64,000 bases of DNA, taken from contig NW_026251742.1 of assembly GCF_025024155.1 (NCBI RefSeq), positions 248,001 through 312,000 on the forward strand. The letters run 5' to 3'. Below, piece by piece: positions 22,952-35,800 of this stretch; position 1 is the stretch's first letter; the number at the start of each line of letters is the position of its first letter. This DNA is from Gamsiella multidivaricata (taxonomy: Eukaryota > Mortierellomycota > Mortierellomycetes > Mortierellales > Mortierellaceae). The notes below the pieces were generated by a model. It worked only from the letters and a program-made list of their open reading frames with translations, was not told where the DNA came from and ran no database searches. Both the position numbers and the translations under genes were made by a program.

Positions 22952-23780
22952 AATACGCGCAAAAAAGGTAAAAAATAAATAAAAAAATAAAAAATAATAA
23001 TAGTAACGACATATCGTTATTACAGTGCAGCTAGGTGGTGGCCCATAACATGCTCATAGTCCGTGCTGATGGATGAAGGATCTCTATAACGTGCTACCAA
23101 TACGGTACCTTAGGAAAGGTCAATGTCCGGGTCATCTAGTGCCAACAATGCAGCCAGGAGAAGGATCGAGGCCTTAACGTTGGGCACAATATGGTTCGCA
23201 CCGCCCTCCGTCTCATAGAGCGCCAGGAGTGACCTTCAGAGCTGACGCGCCCACAGCAACAACAACGCCAAGCGCCGTGTAGAGCGGCAGCGTAGACACG
23301 GTGGGGATGGAAAAAAAGCTGTACCTTATTACAGAAAATTGCCTTAAAACTTAGTTGGACGGAGCCTGAGGATACGAATAACATGGCGCGTCTATTATTA
23401 TTAATATTTTTTCTTCAATAACTCGATAATATACAATATAAGCTACTACATCGAAAGGCGAATGAGAAAACAATGCAAAACGCAGTATATGCGAAACGTA
23501 ATATATGAACGGTTTCTTGGATGCCTCGACGATTCACGCGCATGGAAATCAACCCATCTCTGCCCTGCCCTCTCTCGCCAATCCTGAGATGCGTGTCCTG
23601 CACAGCAGGACTACTGTGCTTACTGTGTTGCCGAGCGATGGCGGGCTCTCATGTCTGCGTCCCCTGTAATCGGTGCCATCGGTGAAAGCACGCGCATGGC
23701 CAGAGGTGATACCTGCTCGCCGACTACCACTGAGTGAGATAGACCCATCTCAAAGGCTGGAAATGGAGGCAACTGGCAGC
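22952..23780. other. Intergenic, 3' flank of the arrestin-like gene
   Basis: AT-rich stretches (about 22968-23000) and no supported gene or RNA. Confidence 0.5.
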
Positions 23781-26700
23781 TCATGGTCTATTGTGGATAG
23801 CAGGTGATGAGCTGGAGGACAGCCCTGAAGTGCTGCTATCGAAGCCATTCTCCAGTTGCGCACCCTGAATGCCAGTTTCATTGTACTTGATTCCAGAAGA
23901 GTTCGCGTCCGTTATTGGCATTGGGGACACAGTACTCGGTGGTAGATTGGCAGCTTGTCGGTGTTGCGTGCGATGCTGGTAGGAAATCCGATCTTTCTCG
24001 CTCTGGTGAACCGAAACATGAGAAGAACTAGGCTGAAAAGTTCGGCTGGGCAGAGGCGCCATATCGGGAACAGCATAAGTCACCACCTCTTCGTACCCAC
24101 CCGAGCGTATCCGTTCATCTTCCAACTGGCATGGATAACGCTGATCAACATGATATATATTTGGGGTTTCCTGTTGCTGAGACTCCTGTTGCTGAGACTC
24201 CTGTTGCATGGTAATTGCTTCGGAGCACCATTGCTCTGCGGAGGTCTGACGAGAGTTGGATCGAGTGCTATGCAGGATAGCATTCTGTAGATTATCCTGG
24301 TGCACTTGCGCCGCCTTTATGGAGTCGCATGCTTCTGAACGCTGCGGATTATACGATTGCCCAATCGGGGTTGATCTGCCGGGTATTCCATCAAGTTGCT
24401 TGCCCACATCAGTGTTGCCAGGGGCCAGCCTAAGCTGATCTGATTGAAAAGAGGTTGAACTGGAAAGTGGTGTCATTGGTCGTGGTCCCGTAACGCAGCT
24501 CGAAGATCGGTGGTCACACACAGGATCCACATGGGTGGGCTCGATGTGAGGAAGTGTAGGTGTACAAAAGATCTCAGGAGTCAAGTAAACCTCTGGGGAG
24601 CAAGGCTCATCTGGCTGCACCAATGCTTGTTCATGCATCCGCGACTCTGAATCAAGATACGGCGAACCTATTTGGGACACTAAAGGGAACTCTGGGCCGG
24701 AATACATCCTGGCGTCTTCTATGCTTGCATTGCGAGACAGGACAGCCCGAGTCATGGGTGATGCAGGGCAGGGCTGCCGTCCGTACTGAATTTGCGATAT
24801 TCTTGGACCCTCCGGAACAAGAATCTTGGAGTCGGCGCCTTGCTGGTCCTGAGGAAATTGGATTGAAGACGACCCTGACTCCAGCTCTGACGACTGAGCT
24901 GAAGCCAAGTCCCGGTTCTGCACAGGATGTTCTTTTTGTGAAGCATAGCTCTCTGAACTCGCGACCACGCTTGCCATCAGAGCTGTAGTGTGAGCACATG
25001 TGACGAGATGTGCATCATCATGATTTTCGTACTGACTGGAGCCCCATGCATGCTGCATAGACCCGTCTTGTGAAACACTGGACTCCCGAGACTGACCCCA
25101 CGATCCATAGGCAACCTGCTTTTGAGACTGAGACTCCTGTGTAGATAATGATGCCTCCGTTGAAACATTCCGAGAGCGAGCGTCCTGATCGAGATAGTAC
25201 TCGTCACGGATAGCCTTGGCAGTCTGCACATCTTCGTGCGAGTCGAGGGTGAAAGAGTTGATGGTAGAGCTTGAAATATTAGACTGGTTCTCCCAAGGCT
25301 TGACGAACGAGTTGACTGTGGCAGGGGAAGACAGAGCTATGGTAACTTGATTGCGAGATGGACTTGAAGTGGACGACCGATTGCGGCTGCCACTAGGTTT
25401 AACGCATCCCTCAGGTCCAATTCCCTCCACAGCTGGAGTATCGTAGTGGAACAGGGCGTCCGGAACGGAAGGTGTCATGTTTAGTTGGTCAGTTTCGTGG
25501 CGACACTCCCGAAAAACCCGCTTCCCTTGTGCCTCTATGCTAGAGGTGCCAGACTGGGATGTCGGCGAGGATGCGCGAGAGGGTATTCTTGAGGCTGGCG
25601 CTGAGGACGGGGTCGAGTTTGTGGCTGATAAGACTGGTGATCCAGGGTTGGAAGATGCACATCGGGTCATCTTCAGCATGCCAAGGTTAGGTGACATGGG
25701 TCCTGGAGATACCGTCATAACTCTAGTGGATCCAATGCTCGACTTTCGAGACTTGCTGTCAAAGACGTGCTTAAAAGACTCCAGACTTGATCCGCTAGAC
25801 TGGCGTGATAAGGATCGAGCACCGCCAGAGCTCATTGAACCAGCAGGGGAGGCCGCTTCTTCAGGACTGTCCATTGTAACGCTCTTGCCTGACCGAGGAG
25901 TCGTCGGCAACATGCGAGGACTGACACTAATCTTGTTGACGGGAGTAGCGTTGGAGGTATGGCTAGGAATGGCGATCGAAAGCCTGGCTAGTGTCTTGCG
26001 GAGACCCAACTTTCCAGGCTTCGATTTGCTTGCCTCCGCCCTGATAGAATTTGGCTGTGATGTGCCAACCGAACGGGTCATGTCAAAGTCTTGCTCTTCG
26101 TTGGCATCCTGGACAGTGGGTGCCTGTACTGATCCGTGTCGAGTTTGCGACGCAGCTTCGGGTTTATCGGTTCCTGAACTACTAAATGAGGCATGTTCAC
26201 TTAACATTAAAGGCGTTGGCGACCTGTCTAGCGGAGAAGTCGACACAGATGGAGGAGCGGATGGTAAAAGTGCAGAGTAATTCACTGGGTGTAGTTTCGC
26301 CGTAGACGCTATATCCGAAGCAGCGAGGGTGCTGTTTGTATCAGGATTGACGACGAACAGGTTGCCAGCCTGCGAAAAGTCTAACACGCTCGTGGGCGAG
26401 TCTGGGTCTTTAAGTGGCGAACGTCGTGTAATCGGGCGGGATGCACTGGTGGCCGATGGTGGCCCTTCCGTTGTTGGTTTACCAGAGTAAGTCGAGGTGG
26501 AAGTGGCAACACTGCTGCTGGAAGCGCTGAATGTAGGCGATATTTTTGTGCTGGCACTAGGTCCTACCGACTGTGAGGGAGTAGCGCTGGTCTTCTTTTT
26601 GGAGAACACTCCCGTTTTGTTCTTTTTGACTGGCTCGTCTTCATGCATGGGGAAGGCGAAATCTTTGGGTATCCTTGGTGGAGGGTCAGACCACGATGAG

Positions 26701-29398
26701 GCATGGGTGATATAGATCGGAAGCTCGACCGTTAGAGCCTTACTCATGGATGCCATAAGACTCACTTGCACGAAGAACTGAACGTGAAGATGTGTGGTGT
26801 TACGCAGGGAATAAACACCCGAGGGGATATAAACTGGGAGAACAACGACTCGGGAATCATCATTGCCAAAGGCGTAGTCTTCACCTTTGTAGATGATCTC
26901 GCTGTAGTTTTTGACGCTGTCCTGATCACGGACTCCCATCATTGACGACTGATTGCTAATGCTTGATCGCTTGTTGGAGACGGCTATATGTCTCCAGAGT
27001 GAGAGCTTGATGCCCATGATCTGCAACAGTTTATAGAAAACGTGTGTATTAATATAGTGCGAGACAACCGCATACTCGATATTAACAATATGTGCCGTGC
27101 CATGCCATCGTGAATGGTTTCCAGGATAGTACCTTTTTCTTGGTGAGGTTCTTTACACCAACGTTGACATATACAATCCCTCCGGAGCTGACCATGGTCC
27201 TTGTCAATTCGGCATACATTTCCAAGCTGCCCTCCCCTCCCATGAACAGCCTCTTGCTCGTGTCGGCCTTGACCGACTTCCTGCGCGCCTGCGTGATATC
27301 ATCCGTTGTCCATGTTTCGTAGATGAAGACTTCACGCGTGTGGTTCACAGTCTCTTTGTGATGATGAGTCTTCGTTAACGCAATGCTATGGTGTACAGTT
27401 ATACCAAGAACTGTTAGGCCATCTCATAGGTTTTACTAGACATTGCTTTTGCTTTCCAGGCATCAACTCGCTTACGCTGAAGCAACATATCTAACTTGGC
27501 CCAACTTCGAGTCATATGAATTGGGAAGGGTGTCCTGAATATTTAGGCGAAAAGGGAAGATTGTGCGACCCTTCCTCGCCATCCAGTATCCCTCGGCGTC
27601 TAATGTTCGACCGTACAGAGCAATCGATCAGAATTTACAACGGCATGAATGGTGTTTTGAATAATATATAAGCAGTAGTTCCTTTTACCCACCTGCGTCG
27701 ATATTTTCTTGTACCGCCTGAGAAGGATGGTGCATATCCTGCAAACGAAGGACTGTCTTATGAAACACTTTAGGCGCGAGATGATCCTTGGTCAATGCTA
27801 TTCGCAAAAGGAACATAGATCGAGGTAAAACACATTAGCGATCTCCAATATATAAAGCTGGAGCAGCACGCTTGCCATTGTAGCTGCATCTTCTCACCTT
27901 CATATCCCAAAAGCTCGATGACCATATCTGCCAACATGACTGAGCGGGATGATGAGCATTGAATTTCAAGTCTGCCAGACAGCTCACCACCAGCATTGAA
28001 GAACGGTCTGTCGAAGATAAGCTGGATGCGGACCTTGCCAGATTTGGAGGCCATCTTTCCAGGCATTGGTGGCACCTCTTCATTCGCCGGAATTGCTGAG
28101 AGCGTGATTTGACGCGAATAAGAATGGGCCTGGGCCGCTCTGGCCTTAGTCTGCGCAATAAGAGAATTGCTAGCCGCGCTCCAATGAAGATCAGATCCTG
28201 ACTTTGCGAGATTGCAGAGAGGCGCGGTACTGGCGCTGTGATGACCGCTCCTGATGGGCGACATAACAAACTGGGTAGTCGATCCTTGAAGAGCAGACAT
28301 AGGTCGCGCGACTTTTTCTGACATTACAGGCGATCCTAGTGGAAATGTGGAGTATGTGCTGGCACGATTGGGATGTTGGGATACCTGTTCCTCGGTGATA
28401 AAAGTAGCAGGTTCTGTTGCAAACAAAGACTCCGAGGGCTTGGGCAAGCTGAGAGTGGGCGCATCGGGATTTGCCGTGGGCAACTGCGTAGTTGCTGATG
28501 GCTCCGGGAAGATGGGCGCAGGCTGCGTGGCAGAGAAGACAGATGGGGAGGGAGCCGTAGGTAGCTGGTCGCGGGGGATCGCAAATCGATTCTGATGCAT
28601 AGATCCCAAGTTCAAGGACCGCTGAGGTTGCAGTTGCTGTGATCGAGGACTCTGTGAGACAGAGGCGTATGCGCTGTGATAAGTCGAGTGCTGATAGGGA
28701 GGGCCATAGTAGCCTTGCTGCTGCTGGTGTTGATATTCCTGCGTGTTAGGATGCTGTGCACTTGCATTTACTTCACGGTAATAACGGGATTGCTGTTCAT
28801 ACTGTTCATATTGTTCATATTGTCGCTGTTGTTCGTGGTAGTTGTGCTCCGGATATCTTGAATGCTGCGGTCGGGGATATGACTGGTAGTGTCGTAGCTG
28901 TCCTGGTGGTGCTGAATGAGAGACATGCATGCTGCTGGATCGTAGAAGGGCGGGTTCGTTTTGTGGAATGCCAGGCGCTTGTCCCACCATAGTGGTATCA
29001 GATGCAGCTGAAGGCATTCCTTTGGCGTCGTATCCTTGGTACGATAGAGGGAAATGCTGATCTAGTGATGAGTATATGCTCTCCGGCTGTCGTGGCTGAG
29101 GCTGTTGGAAATGGACCGGTTGCTGTCTCTGTGCGTAAATGGGCTGGATATGCATCTGTACTAGCGAATTCCGCTTCTGTTTCTGTTTCTGTTTCTGATC
29201 CAGACTCAATTGCTGGTGCTGGTGCTGGTGCTGGTAGTGTGTGCCGTGAAACTGCTCCTGTGTTGGTGACCAGGTAAGCGACGGTGATATCATGGCCTGC
29301 GGAGACATGGCCGAAGATGAGGAGCGACGGCCAACACTCGAGCGGTGCTCTAATATCAAATCGTCCTGTTGGCGAGCCAAGACATCTTTGTCGCCCAT
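23781..29398 (-). CDS. Arrestin-domain protein with long disordered flanks
   Basis: Arrestin-fold adaptor, a family that in fungi links plasma-membrane transporters to Rsp5 ubiquitin ligase and endocytosis. Exons 29398-27898, 27797-27693, 27599-27476, 27385-27133 and 27020-23781 join to 5223 nt (1740 aa). The first 440 residues are Gln/Tyr/Ser-rich (repeated QYEQYEQYEQQ, QKQKQKQK). Arrestin-N begins at about residue 452 (KVRIQLIFDRPFFNAGGELSGRLEI) and continues through LLGYEALTKDHLAPKVF and DAEGYWMARKGRTIFPFRL. Arrestin-C covers IALTKTHHHKETVNHTREVF, SSGGIVYVNVGVKNLTKKK and VVLPVYIPSGVYSLRNTTHLHV, ending near THASSW. A Ser/Thr/Pro-rich tail of about 950 residues follows. It includes a tandem QQES repeat encoded by 15-bp units (about 24163-24210). 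I did not find a PPxY motif in it, although such motifs are usual in yeast ARTs. Cargo unknown. Confidence 0.88.
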
Positions 29399-30209
29399 GC
29401 TTTAGCAACGACCCTCAGAGGATTCTCGATATAGGGTATGGCGTTTGTGTTGGTCAATGAAATGTCTTTGGACTCGAGAAAATTCAGGACAGGGCGTTGA
29501 GATGCATTGCACACAACAGTGCTTGATGAGACGCTTAACTGTTGTGAAATGAATATGTCGTGGGCGATTGTCTTCTGAGTAAGGTCGATACGCTCTATAT
29601 AAGTTTGAAGCAGGTACAAGGGCGAATTAGTATTCGAACACCCGTTCAATAAAACGATATGGGAAGGACGATAGAGAGATATGAAGAAATGTATGGAAGA
29701 TGTATGTATGCGCGCACAGTGTGCTCATTGTTTATCCAAGTGCAATCGTACGTGGGTTTTGGAGGATGCCGTTGCTGTCCAGACCAAAGCTCCTGGTTGT
29801 TGATGCTTTTGTTGTTATTGTTGGGGTGTTGATAAGTGCCTCGTTAGCTGTTCTGACGACAGAGTAACGATGACACGGAGAGCAGCCGAATGATTCTGGG
29901 CTTTAGATCGGGCGCGGTAAAATGAAAGAGTCCAGCTGTCCCACGCAGCCTAGTCCCAAAGAAGCAAGGAACAGCAGCAATCAGCTCATGTTAGTGCACT
30001 CCTTCTTTTCGCGGGCGATTGAAAGATCGAACACACGTAGAGGCAGGTCGTTGTGTTGGACTTCACATGCGGCAGCTATCCATGCATCCATCCTTGCCCA
30101 CGATCGATTGCACGGTTATGTCGTTGTTTTTCCTTCTTTTCAATGATGAAATCCTCCCCTTGTGCATCTGCAAAGGTCCAGCGAATATCTTCATGGTTTT
30201 CATACCCTC

Positions 30210-30236
30210 CTCTCTCTCTCTCTCTCTCTCTCTCTC
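30210..30236 (+). repeat. CT dinucleotide microsatellite
   Basis: Perfect CT repeat of about 13 units, followed by a C-rich segment. Confidence 0.85.
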
Positions 30237-30477
30237 CCCTCCTCCTCCCCCCCTCCCCTGGATACGACAGTTGATCTGCAGAGTCGTCCAGGGCTAGCCA
30301 AAGCTCAGTGCCCCCAATGAATTCGAGGCGAGGTGTCGATCATGTCATCAGCTCAGACTTGGAGGGTACTGCAGTCCCTGAGAACCCTGTGAAATTGCTG
30401 GGCTCATTTTTAGAGCACGACCGCCGTAGGTTACGTGAACGGACAGCAAAGGCTTACGGATGAGGGCACTTGGTTGC

Positions 30478-30517
30478 AGGGATGGGCAGGGATGGGCAGG
30501 GATGGGCCGGGATGGGC
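30478..30517 (+). repeat. 10-bp minisatellite (GGGATGGGCA), about four copies
   Basis: Tandem copies; the last units carry an A-to-C change (GGGATGGGCC). Confidence 0.85.
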
Positions 30518-30739
30518 CGAATGGCGGTCTGAATGAAAGGAGTCGTGGTTCGGTGGAGGCAGATCCGGAGGGCGGTGTGGACGAGGAAGACTGCTGTCGT
30601 GCACCCGGAGAGACTGGCGGGCAGGGAAACGAGGCGTGAGCAGAGGCGCCTGCTGGGTCTGGTTAAAAGGGCGGCGGACAAGGCGGCTGTCTGGCACGGG
30701 GGGGGGAGTGCTGTCTCTCGCAGAAGTCTCTCGCAGAAG

Positions 30740-30815
30740 TCTCTCTGCCTGAGACATTTTTCTGCCTCTTCTGCCTCTTCTGTCTCTTCTGTCTCTTCTG
30801 TCTCTTCTGCTCGAC
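30740..30815 (+). repeat. CTCTTCTG-type tandem repeats
   Basis: A short AGTCTCTCGCAGA duplication (from about 30713) is followed by five to six copies of a TCTTCTGYCTC unit. Confidence 0.75.
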
Positions 30816-30903
30816 TGCCGCCGCTGGTCTCACTCTGACCTCGATCGGCATTTTGCATTTTGCATTTCCCTGCCAACGGGCGTCCCTCTTGCCGCCAAAA
30901 CAG

Positions 30904-30940
30904 TGTTTCTTTCTTTTCTTTCTTTTCTTTCTTTTCTTTC
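30904..30940 (+). repeat. Pyrimidine tandem repeat (TTTCTTTTCT)
   Basis: Near-perfect 10-bp pyrimidine repeat on the + strand, about 3.5 copies. Confidence 0.8.
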
Positions 30941-31408
30941 ATTCTTCCTTCCCTGTGGCTGTTCCTCCGCGGATGCACGTGTCCACCACCGCTGGGGGGA
31001 CCCGCATTCTCTTCCCCCCCCCCCATGGCGCCCTTATTTGCTGCAAAGGCACATCAAACAATCGAATCCTACCCAATTGATTACGTCCTCCTGACAAGAA
31101 CGACAGAGCCTAGGTGGGCCTGAGCATGGTACTGAAGATAATGGGATCCTGTCCTGACAGGACAAAGTAAAGGCATCCAGCATTCTCGATCATCTCTCGG
31201 GGGGCCTCAGCATACGACTTGCAAGGAACCCCTCGAGTGGATGGAGACAACCGGAGATGGCCAATGGACTACATGGATGGAGGATTGGAGGAGGAACTGC
31301 GGTCTAGATGCTTTCCCTCAGAGCCTTGTAGGCTTACACATGGTGTGCATTATTCTTTTATTTTCATACTATTACACTATTACACAAGTATTGCTGCTTG
31401 CTTAGTAA

Positions 31409-32083
31409 CTACAGCTCATAAGTCGGTGGGGAGCTTGGTCCGCGCTTGTCCTTCTGCTCTTCGTGCTCGATCAACAGCTGCTTATTCTTGCTTGATACGA
31501 CAAGGTCCGTGATCACCAACACTGCCAACACACATCCCGCCCATGCTGCGCCCTTGTAGAGGCTGCAGAGACCATCCGCTGAGGCACAGACAGCCTTGGG
31601 AAGGAATGTAGTGAGGATATTAATGAGTTTTCCAAGCAGGCGGTAAATGTTGACCTCTTGGATGATAATAAAGCTCTTGAAGCCAGTGTGCAGTGCAAGA
31701 TAGAGCATGATGATCGGCCGGACATAGGAGCTTGTCCTGAAGTGGACCTGAGCAAATCTCAGGTAGACACAAATGGTTTGGAGAACGCCCTTGAAGCCCG
31801 GACTGGTGGTGGATGGTTGGTGGATGGGGATACAGGTGATGAAGTACATGATAAAGATGACCGCCGGTGGCATGATGCGCTCGAGGCGGCTGTCTTTTGC
31901 TGGGTCTGAGGAGAGGTGGAACGGAAGCGGCATATCTCTGCTGGTGGCCATGGTTGTGGAGGCGATGTGGAGTATACAGGTGACGAGAGCCAGCAGGCCG
32001 AGGAAGATCTGGAAGATGTAGATGAGACGAGGGATATTGACCCTTGGCGGGTCCCGCAGCATATGTGACGATGGCGAAGGCAT
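31409..32083 (-). CDS. Tetraspan membrane protein with C-terminal PPxY motif
   Basis: Single-exon 224-aa protein with four hydrophobic segments: about residues 20-42 (LIYIFQIFLGLLALVTCILHI), 70-88 (IMPPAVIFIMYFITCIPIH), 118-140 (IIMLYLALHTGFKSFIIIQEV) and 178-195 (AAWAGCVLAVLVITDLVV). Short loops connect them and the tail is charged. The arrangement resembles small fungal MARVEL-like or tetraspan proteins, but I cannot assign a family. The last residues SSPPTYEL contain PPTY, a consensus ligand of WW domains of Rsp5/Nedd4 ubiquitin ligases. The start is the ATG giving MPSPSSHMLRD. Function not established. Confidence 0.75.
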   Translation of the reverse strand: MPSPSSHMLRDPPRVNIPRLIYIFQIFLGLLALVTCILHIASTTMATSRDMPLPFHLSSDPAKDSRLERIMPPAVIFIMYFITCIPIHQPSTTSPGFKGVLQTICVYLRFAQVHFRTSSYVRPIIMLYLALHTGFKSFIIIQEVNIYRLLGKLINILTTFLPKAVCASADGLCSLYKGAAWAGCVLAVLVITDLVVSSKNKQLLIEHEEQKDKRGPSSPPTYEL

Positions 32084-32812
32084 GGTGTGGTGTAGTTGCG
32101 GGGTTCGTTACAGCAGACGTTCCTTGAGGATGTTGTGGAGAGGTGAGTGGGCTCGAAGATGGATGGCGGCCGAGAAAGGAGGGCAGGGCAGGGGCGGGAG
32201 ATGGGCCACCTTTTATACGAGCTCGATCCTATCATGGTGATGTATGTCGCACAGAGCGTATGTGTGTTTTGTTTGCTAGTGCGTGTGTGTGGATACGAGT
32301 GAATGGATGAGCGAGCGTGTGCATGCGTGTGGCTTTAGGCACAGTCCTCGAGGGAACCATACAAGCGCGGTGAAACGCGCGTGGTGGTACCAGGGGCAAG
32401 GCTGAAACTCAGTAGATTGCACATAGCGGTCTATAATAGTGCTCGGCGAAATAAATTTACGGGGATTTTCAATAGGGCATGACGAGGCGGGAAATGAAGA
32501 GCCTACGGCGATACCGAGGCGCACGGCTGTTTATTTTTTTTAATGCTGAGCACATCACTGACTCTGAAACAGGAATGTCTGCTCATGAGTGGTTCCTGAA
32601 AAAAATCTTGTTGCCACCAAAAAAAAAAAAAAAAAACGAGACCCCAAAGCCACGCAGAGTGACTGTCTGCTTTGTTTTCTTTCTGTCTTGGAAAGAGGAA
32701 GAGGGACCGACGGCAAAGTCCTGAAGCGACAACGACCTTACTTGACCCGTCAACCATCCTTATCCCTCCGCTCACGTCCAGGGTCTCTTTCCGCACCACT
32801 CGGAGACACTAA
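32084..32812. promoter_or_regulatory. Divergent intergenic region between the tetraspan and PPR genes
   Basis: Promoter space for two outward-pointing genes. It contains a GTGTGTGTG stretch (about 32260-32290) and a run of about 17 A (about 32619-32635). No coding signal or clear motif. Confidence 0.5.
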
Positions 32813-35800
32813 ATGGCTCATCTAATGGCTGCAATAAACAGGAGGTCGTTCCTGTCAAACGTCGCTCTTGTCTCAAATCCCAGGCTTGTCCAACAGTGGA
32901 AGCCAGGCACACCCTGCCAAAGCACTCTTCGATCCTACTCTCGCAAGTAAGACATGTCATGGCGTTACCTTCGATATCATTGCCGCTCATCTTTGTTTTT
33001 CTTCCGCAGTGAAGATGCTGATACAATCAACCGCCCTGCTTTAATTACAATCCTGCGTATAGGGTAAAGACCAGGATCCAGATCGAGACCTCAGAACTGG
33101 AACACGAGATTCGGCAACTGGAAAAGACGATTATTGAACAAGAGCGGAAACTAGCGGCAAAGCGGACGTATGAAGAGTCTATTCGGGAATCCGAGCAACG
33201 CTCAGAGGCGGCAAAAGCTATCTACAAGAACCTGACATCCCCTGTCGCAACTACATCAGCTCCGAAGCAGATCTCTGGCAATCCCAATGCACATTCGTTT
33301 CTACCCGAGACCTTTCTTCAGGATCTAAAGCTCACTTTCCTGGATACCCGTGGCGCAAAAGATGATGCGATCAGGCAGTTGCAGAGCGGTCTATCATCGA
33401 CAAAGGAGCTGCTTGCTGCGACATCTGGAGCTAAGGATGGCCAGGAATCGGAAAAGGAGGCCAAAGAAGATTCATCAGGCACCATAGCGACAGCTGACAA
33501 GGATGCCAACGCTTTAGCTTTGGAGCGAGTTGGAAAAGTGGGTATCGACAAGTGGAACCAACTGATCTACGTAAATGCCCTTGAAAGAAACTCCAACAAT
33601 GCTGAGCAGGTCATGCAGATGATGGAGGACGTCGGAGTCCAGCCCAACATGGAATCGTTCAGTTACCTTATGGAGGCGTACGCCAATTCAGGTGAATTGA
33701 AGAAAGCGCAAGACACCATTGAGCTCATCCTGAAAAGTAAGTTACGCCCAGGATGGTTGGGATATTTTCGTCACTCTGGAGCCAGAGAGATCAGTCGGCT
33801 AAATCATCTCTCCTCCTTTATCCTCTTAAATAGGCGGTCTTGTCCCAGCCATACCGGCATACAACTCGCTTATGAAGATCCATGTCCGAAGACGAGATAT
33901 TACGGGCGCATTCAAGGTTTTTGAAGCCCTCAAGAAGCACCACAGTCCGGATGTTGACGTGTTCACCAATTTAGTCAAAGGATGTTTACGAGCAGGGGAG
34001 TATGATCTTGGCTGGAAAGTTTTTGACCAGATGCAGCGCAGTGGAGCGACACCCGTGGAAAGCACCTACAGTCTTATGATTCATGCCTGCGCAAAGACGG
34101 ACCAGGTCGAGAGGGCTCTCGATATCTTCAGGACCTATCCCAGTAGACACCTGCAGCCCACAGACGCCACCTTCAACAGCCTCATTCATGCCTGCGCGAT
34201 GCGACCAGAGTACTTTGCGACGGCGTTTGCGCTTCTTAAGGAAATGCAGGACGTGTATGGATTCGAGCCCGATATTCTGACGTACAACACTCTGCTATTT
34301 GCGTGCTCAAAGCGACAAGATCTTTTGACGGCTCGTAGAGTCTTCCAGAAGGTGGTGCAGCTAGATAGCGAAGGCGTCTTGGCATTGGACGGCATCACTG
34401 TCACCAATTTTTTGTGGTGTATTACAGAGTGGAAAGACACAGAAGTGCATCTTCGGAACCGCAAGTACCGTCTGAGAAATCTGGAACATGGACAGATCCA
34501 GCTCGGTACAACAACGTCCTCTGTCATCCAGACCGCTCCAGCTGAGATTTCCATTCGCCCCCTATATTTTTTGCTCCCCGAGCGGCCCCCGAAGGACGAG
34601 CGAGAGGCACTGGCTGAAGGGGAGTCGGTCTTTTCATGGTTCGTCTCGCGATCTGCCGAACGCTTCCCTTTCCTGGAAACCGAAGCCAAACCTCTAATGC
34701 AAGGATTTGAGCAGGGAGAGGATTATTCTAGTTCTGACGTCGCTACCACCAACGACAGTGCCACAGATCTTTCTCTACCACGACTTTCGTTTCAATCACC
34801 TATCCGAACTCGACTCTTGAACGCCTATCTCGCCATGCATGTGCGTCATCAAGATATAGACAAATCGATCGTGATCTACAGGAAATATTTTGGCCATTTT
34901 ATGCGCAAGCGTGACAGCTGGACCTATGCAACCATGCTGGAGGGCTGCTATTACTGGAAGAATGTCGACCTTGGCGCGGAGGTGTTCAAAGACTGGCGAG
35001 ACTGGCGCAAGAGCACGGGCAAGTTGACCGAAAAGAAGACACGGCAAGCCGACTATCAATGCTACCGCCGCATGGTCAATCTACTAGCCAGGTATACAGC
35101 CACTATGCTATTTCTTCTTCATCGCAGTATCGACCACTGCCTAAATGTTGTTATTATGTTCCTGAGTCATATTCGTTCCGATCCCCGCTAACCAAAGTTT
35201 CTTTTTCTCTCTTGCTATCTACAGAACAAATCACCTGGACGAATCGATCGCTCTATTGGAAGAACTCTCCATCGCGGCGACGCCCACCAATACCCGCCTG
35301 CGTTCCGAAATAGCAGCCGCAGCCGCAGCCGCAGCGACATCCAAATCGTCGGAGGGACTGATTGCACTATCGTCAGCATCTACTATATCACCAACCACCA
35401 CATCAAACGACGAAAGCGAGCTGACTTCATCGCTGTCGTTCCTAGATCCCATCCAAGACGAAGCAATTCTCCCTATTTACCCAAAGCTGAAGGATTTCCC
35501 GGTCGTCTATACCAAGACATGGGAGCTCGAGGATGAAGCCGCGCGTAAGATCCTACTGCGGCTTTGTCATGGCAAGCCCGACAGCGTCTCATCGTCGTCT
35601 TCTCGGTCTTCAGCCGAAGGAAAGCCCCTGCAGGGCGAGTCGGAGACTGAGGACTCGATATTACCTGACTATCAGGACAAGCGTCAGGCGCGGTACCAGA
35701 AGAGTATTCGCAATACCGCGATCAAGTGGAAGGGCGAGCATCCTCAAGAAAAGGGATTCTATGTCGGAAATCGGCGCTTCCGAGAGCTGGACCAGGATTT

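Larger units (their letters stand above)
29399..31408. other. Repeat-rich intergenic region between the arrestin and tetraspan genes
   Basis: No supported gene. It contains a CT dinucleotide run (about 30210-30236), a 10-bp GGGATGGGCA minisatellite (about 30478-30517), a TCTTCTGYC repeat (about 30766-30811) and a TTTCTTTTCT tract (about 30904-30940). Frames seen here on either strand are products of these repeats. Confidence 0.6.

Noticed and set aside
24163..24210. Short regular repeats as a possible CRISPR-like array
   Set aside because: 15-bp units without spacers, in frame and coding QQES repeats in the arrestin tail; CRISPR is not expected in a fungal nucleus.
25477..26280. Plus-strand 267-aa frame opposite the arrestin tail
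   Set aside because: Antisense shadow of a Ser-rich coding exon; composition mirrors the minus strand and no motif is present.
30454..31026. 190-aa minus-strand frame with Lys/Glu repeats
   Set aside because: Produced by the tandem repeats of this spacer; no start context or domain.
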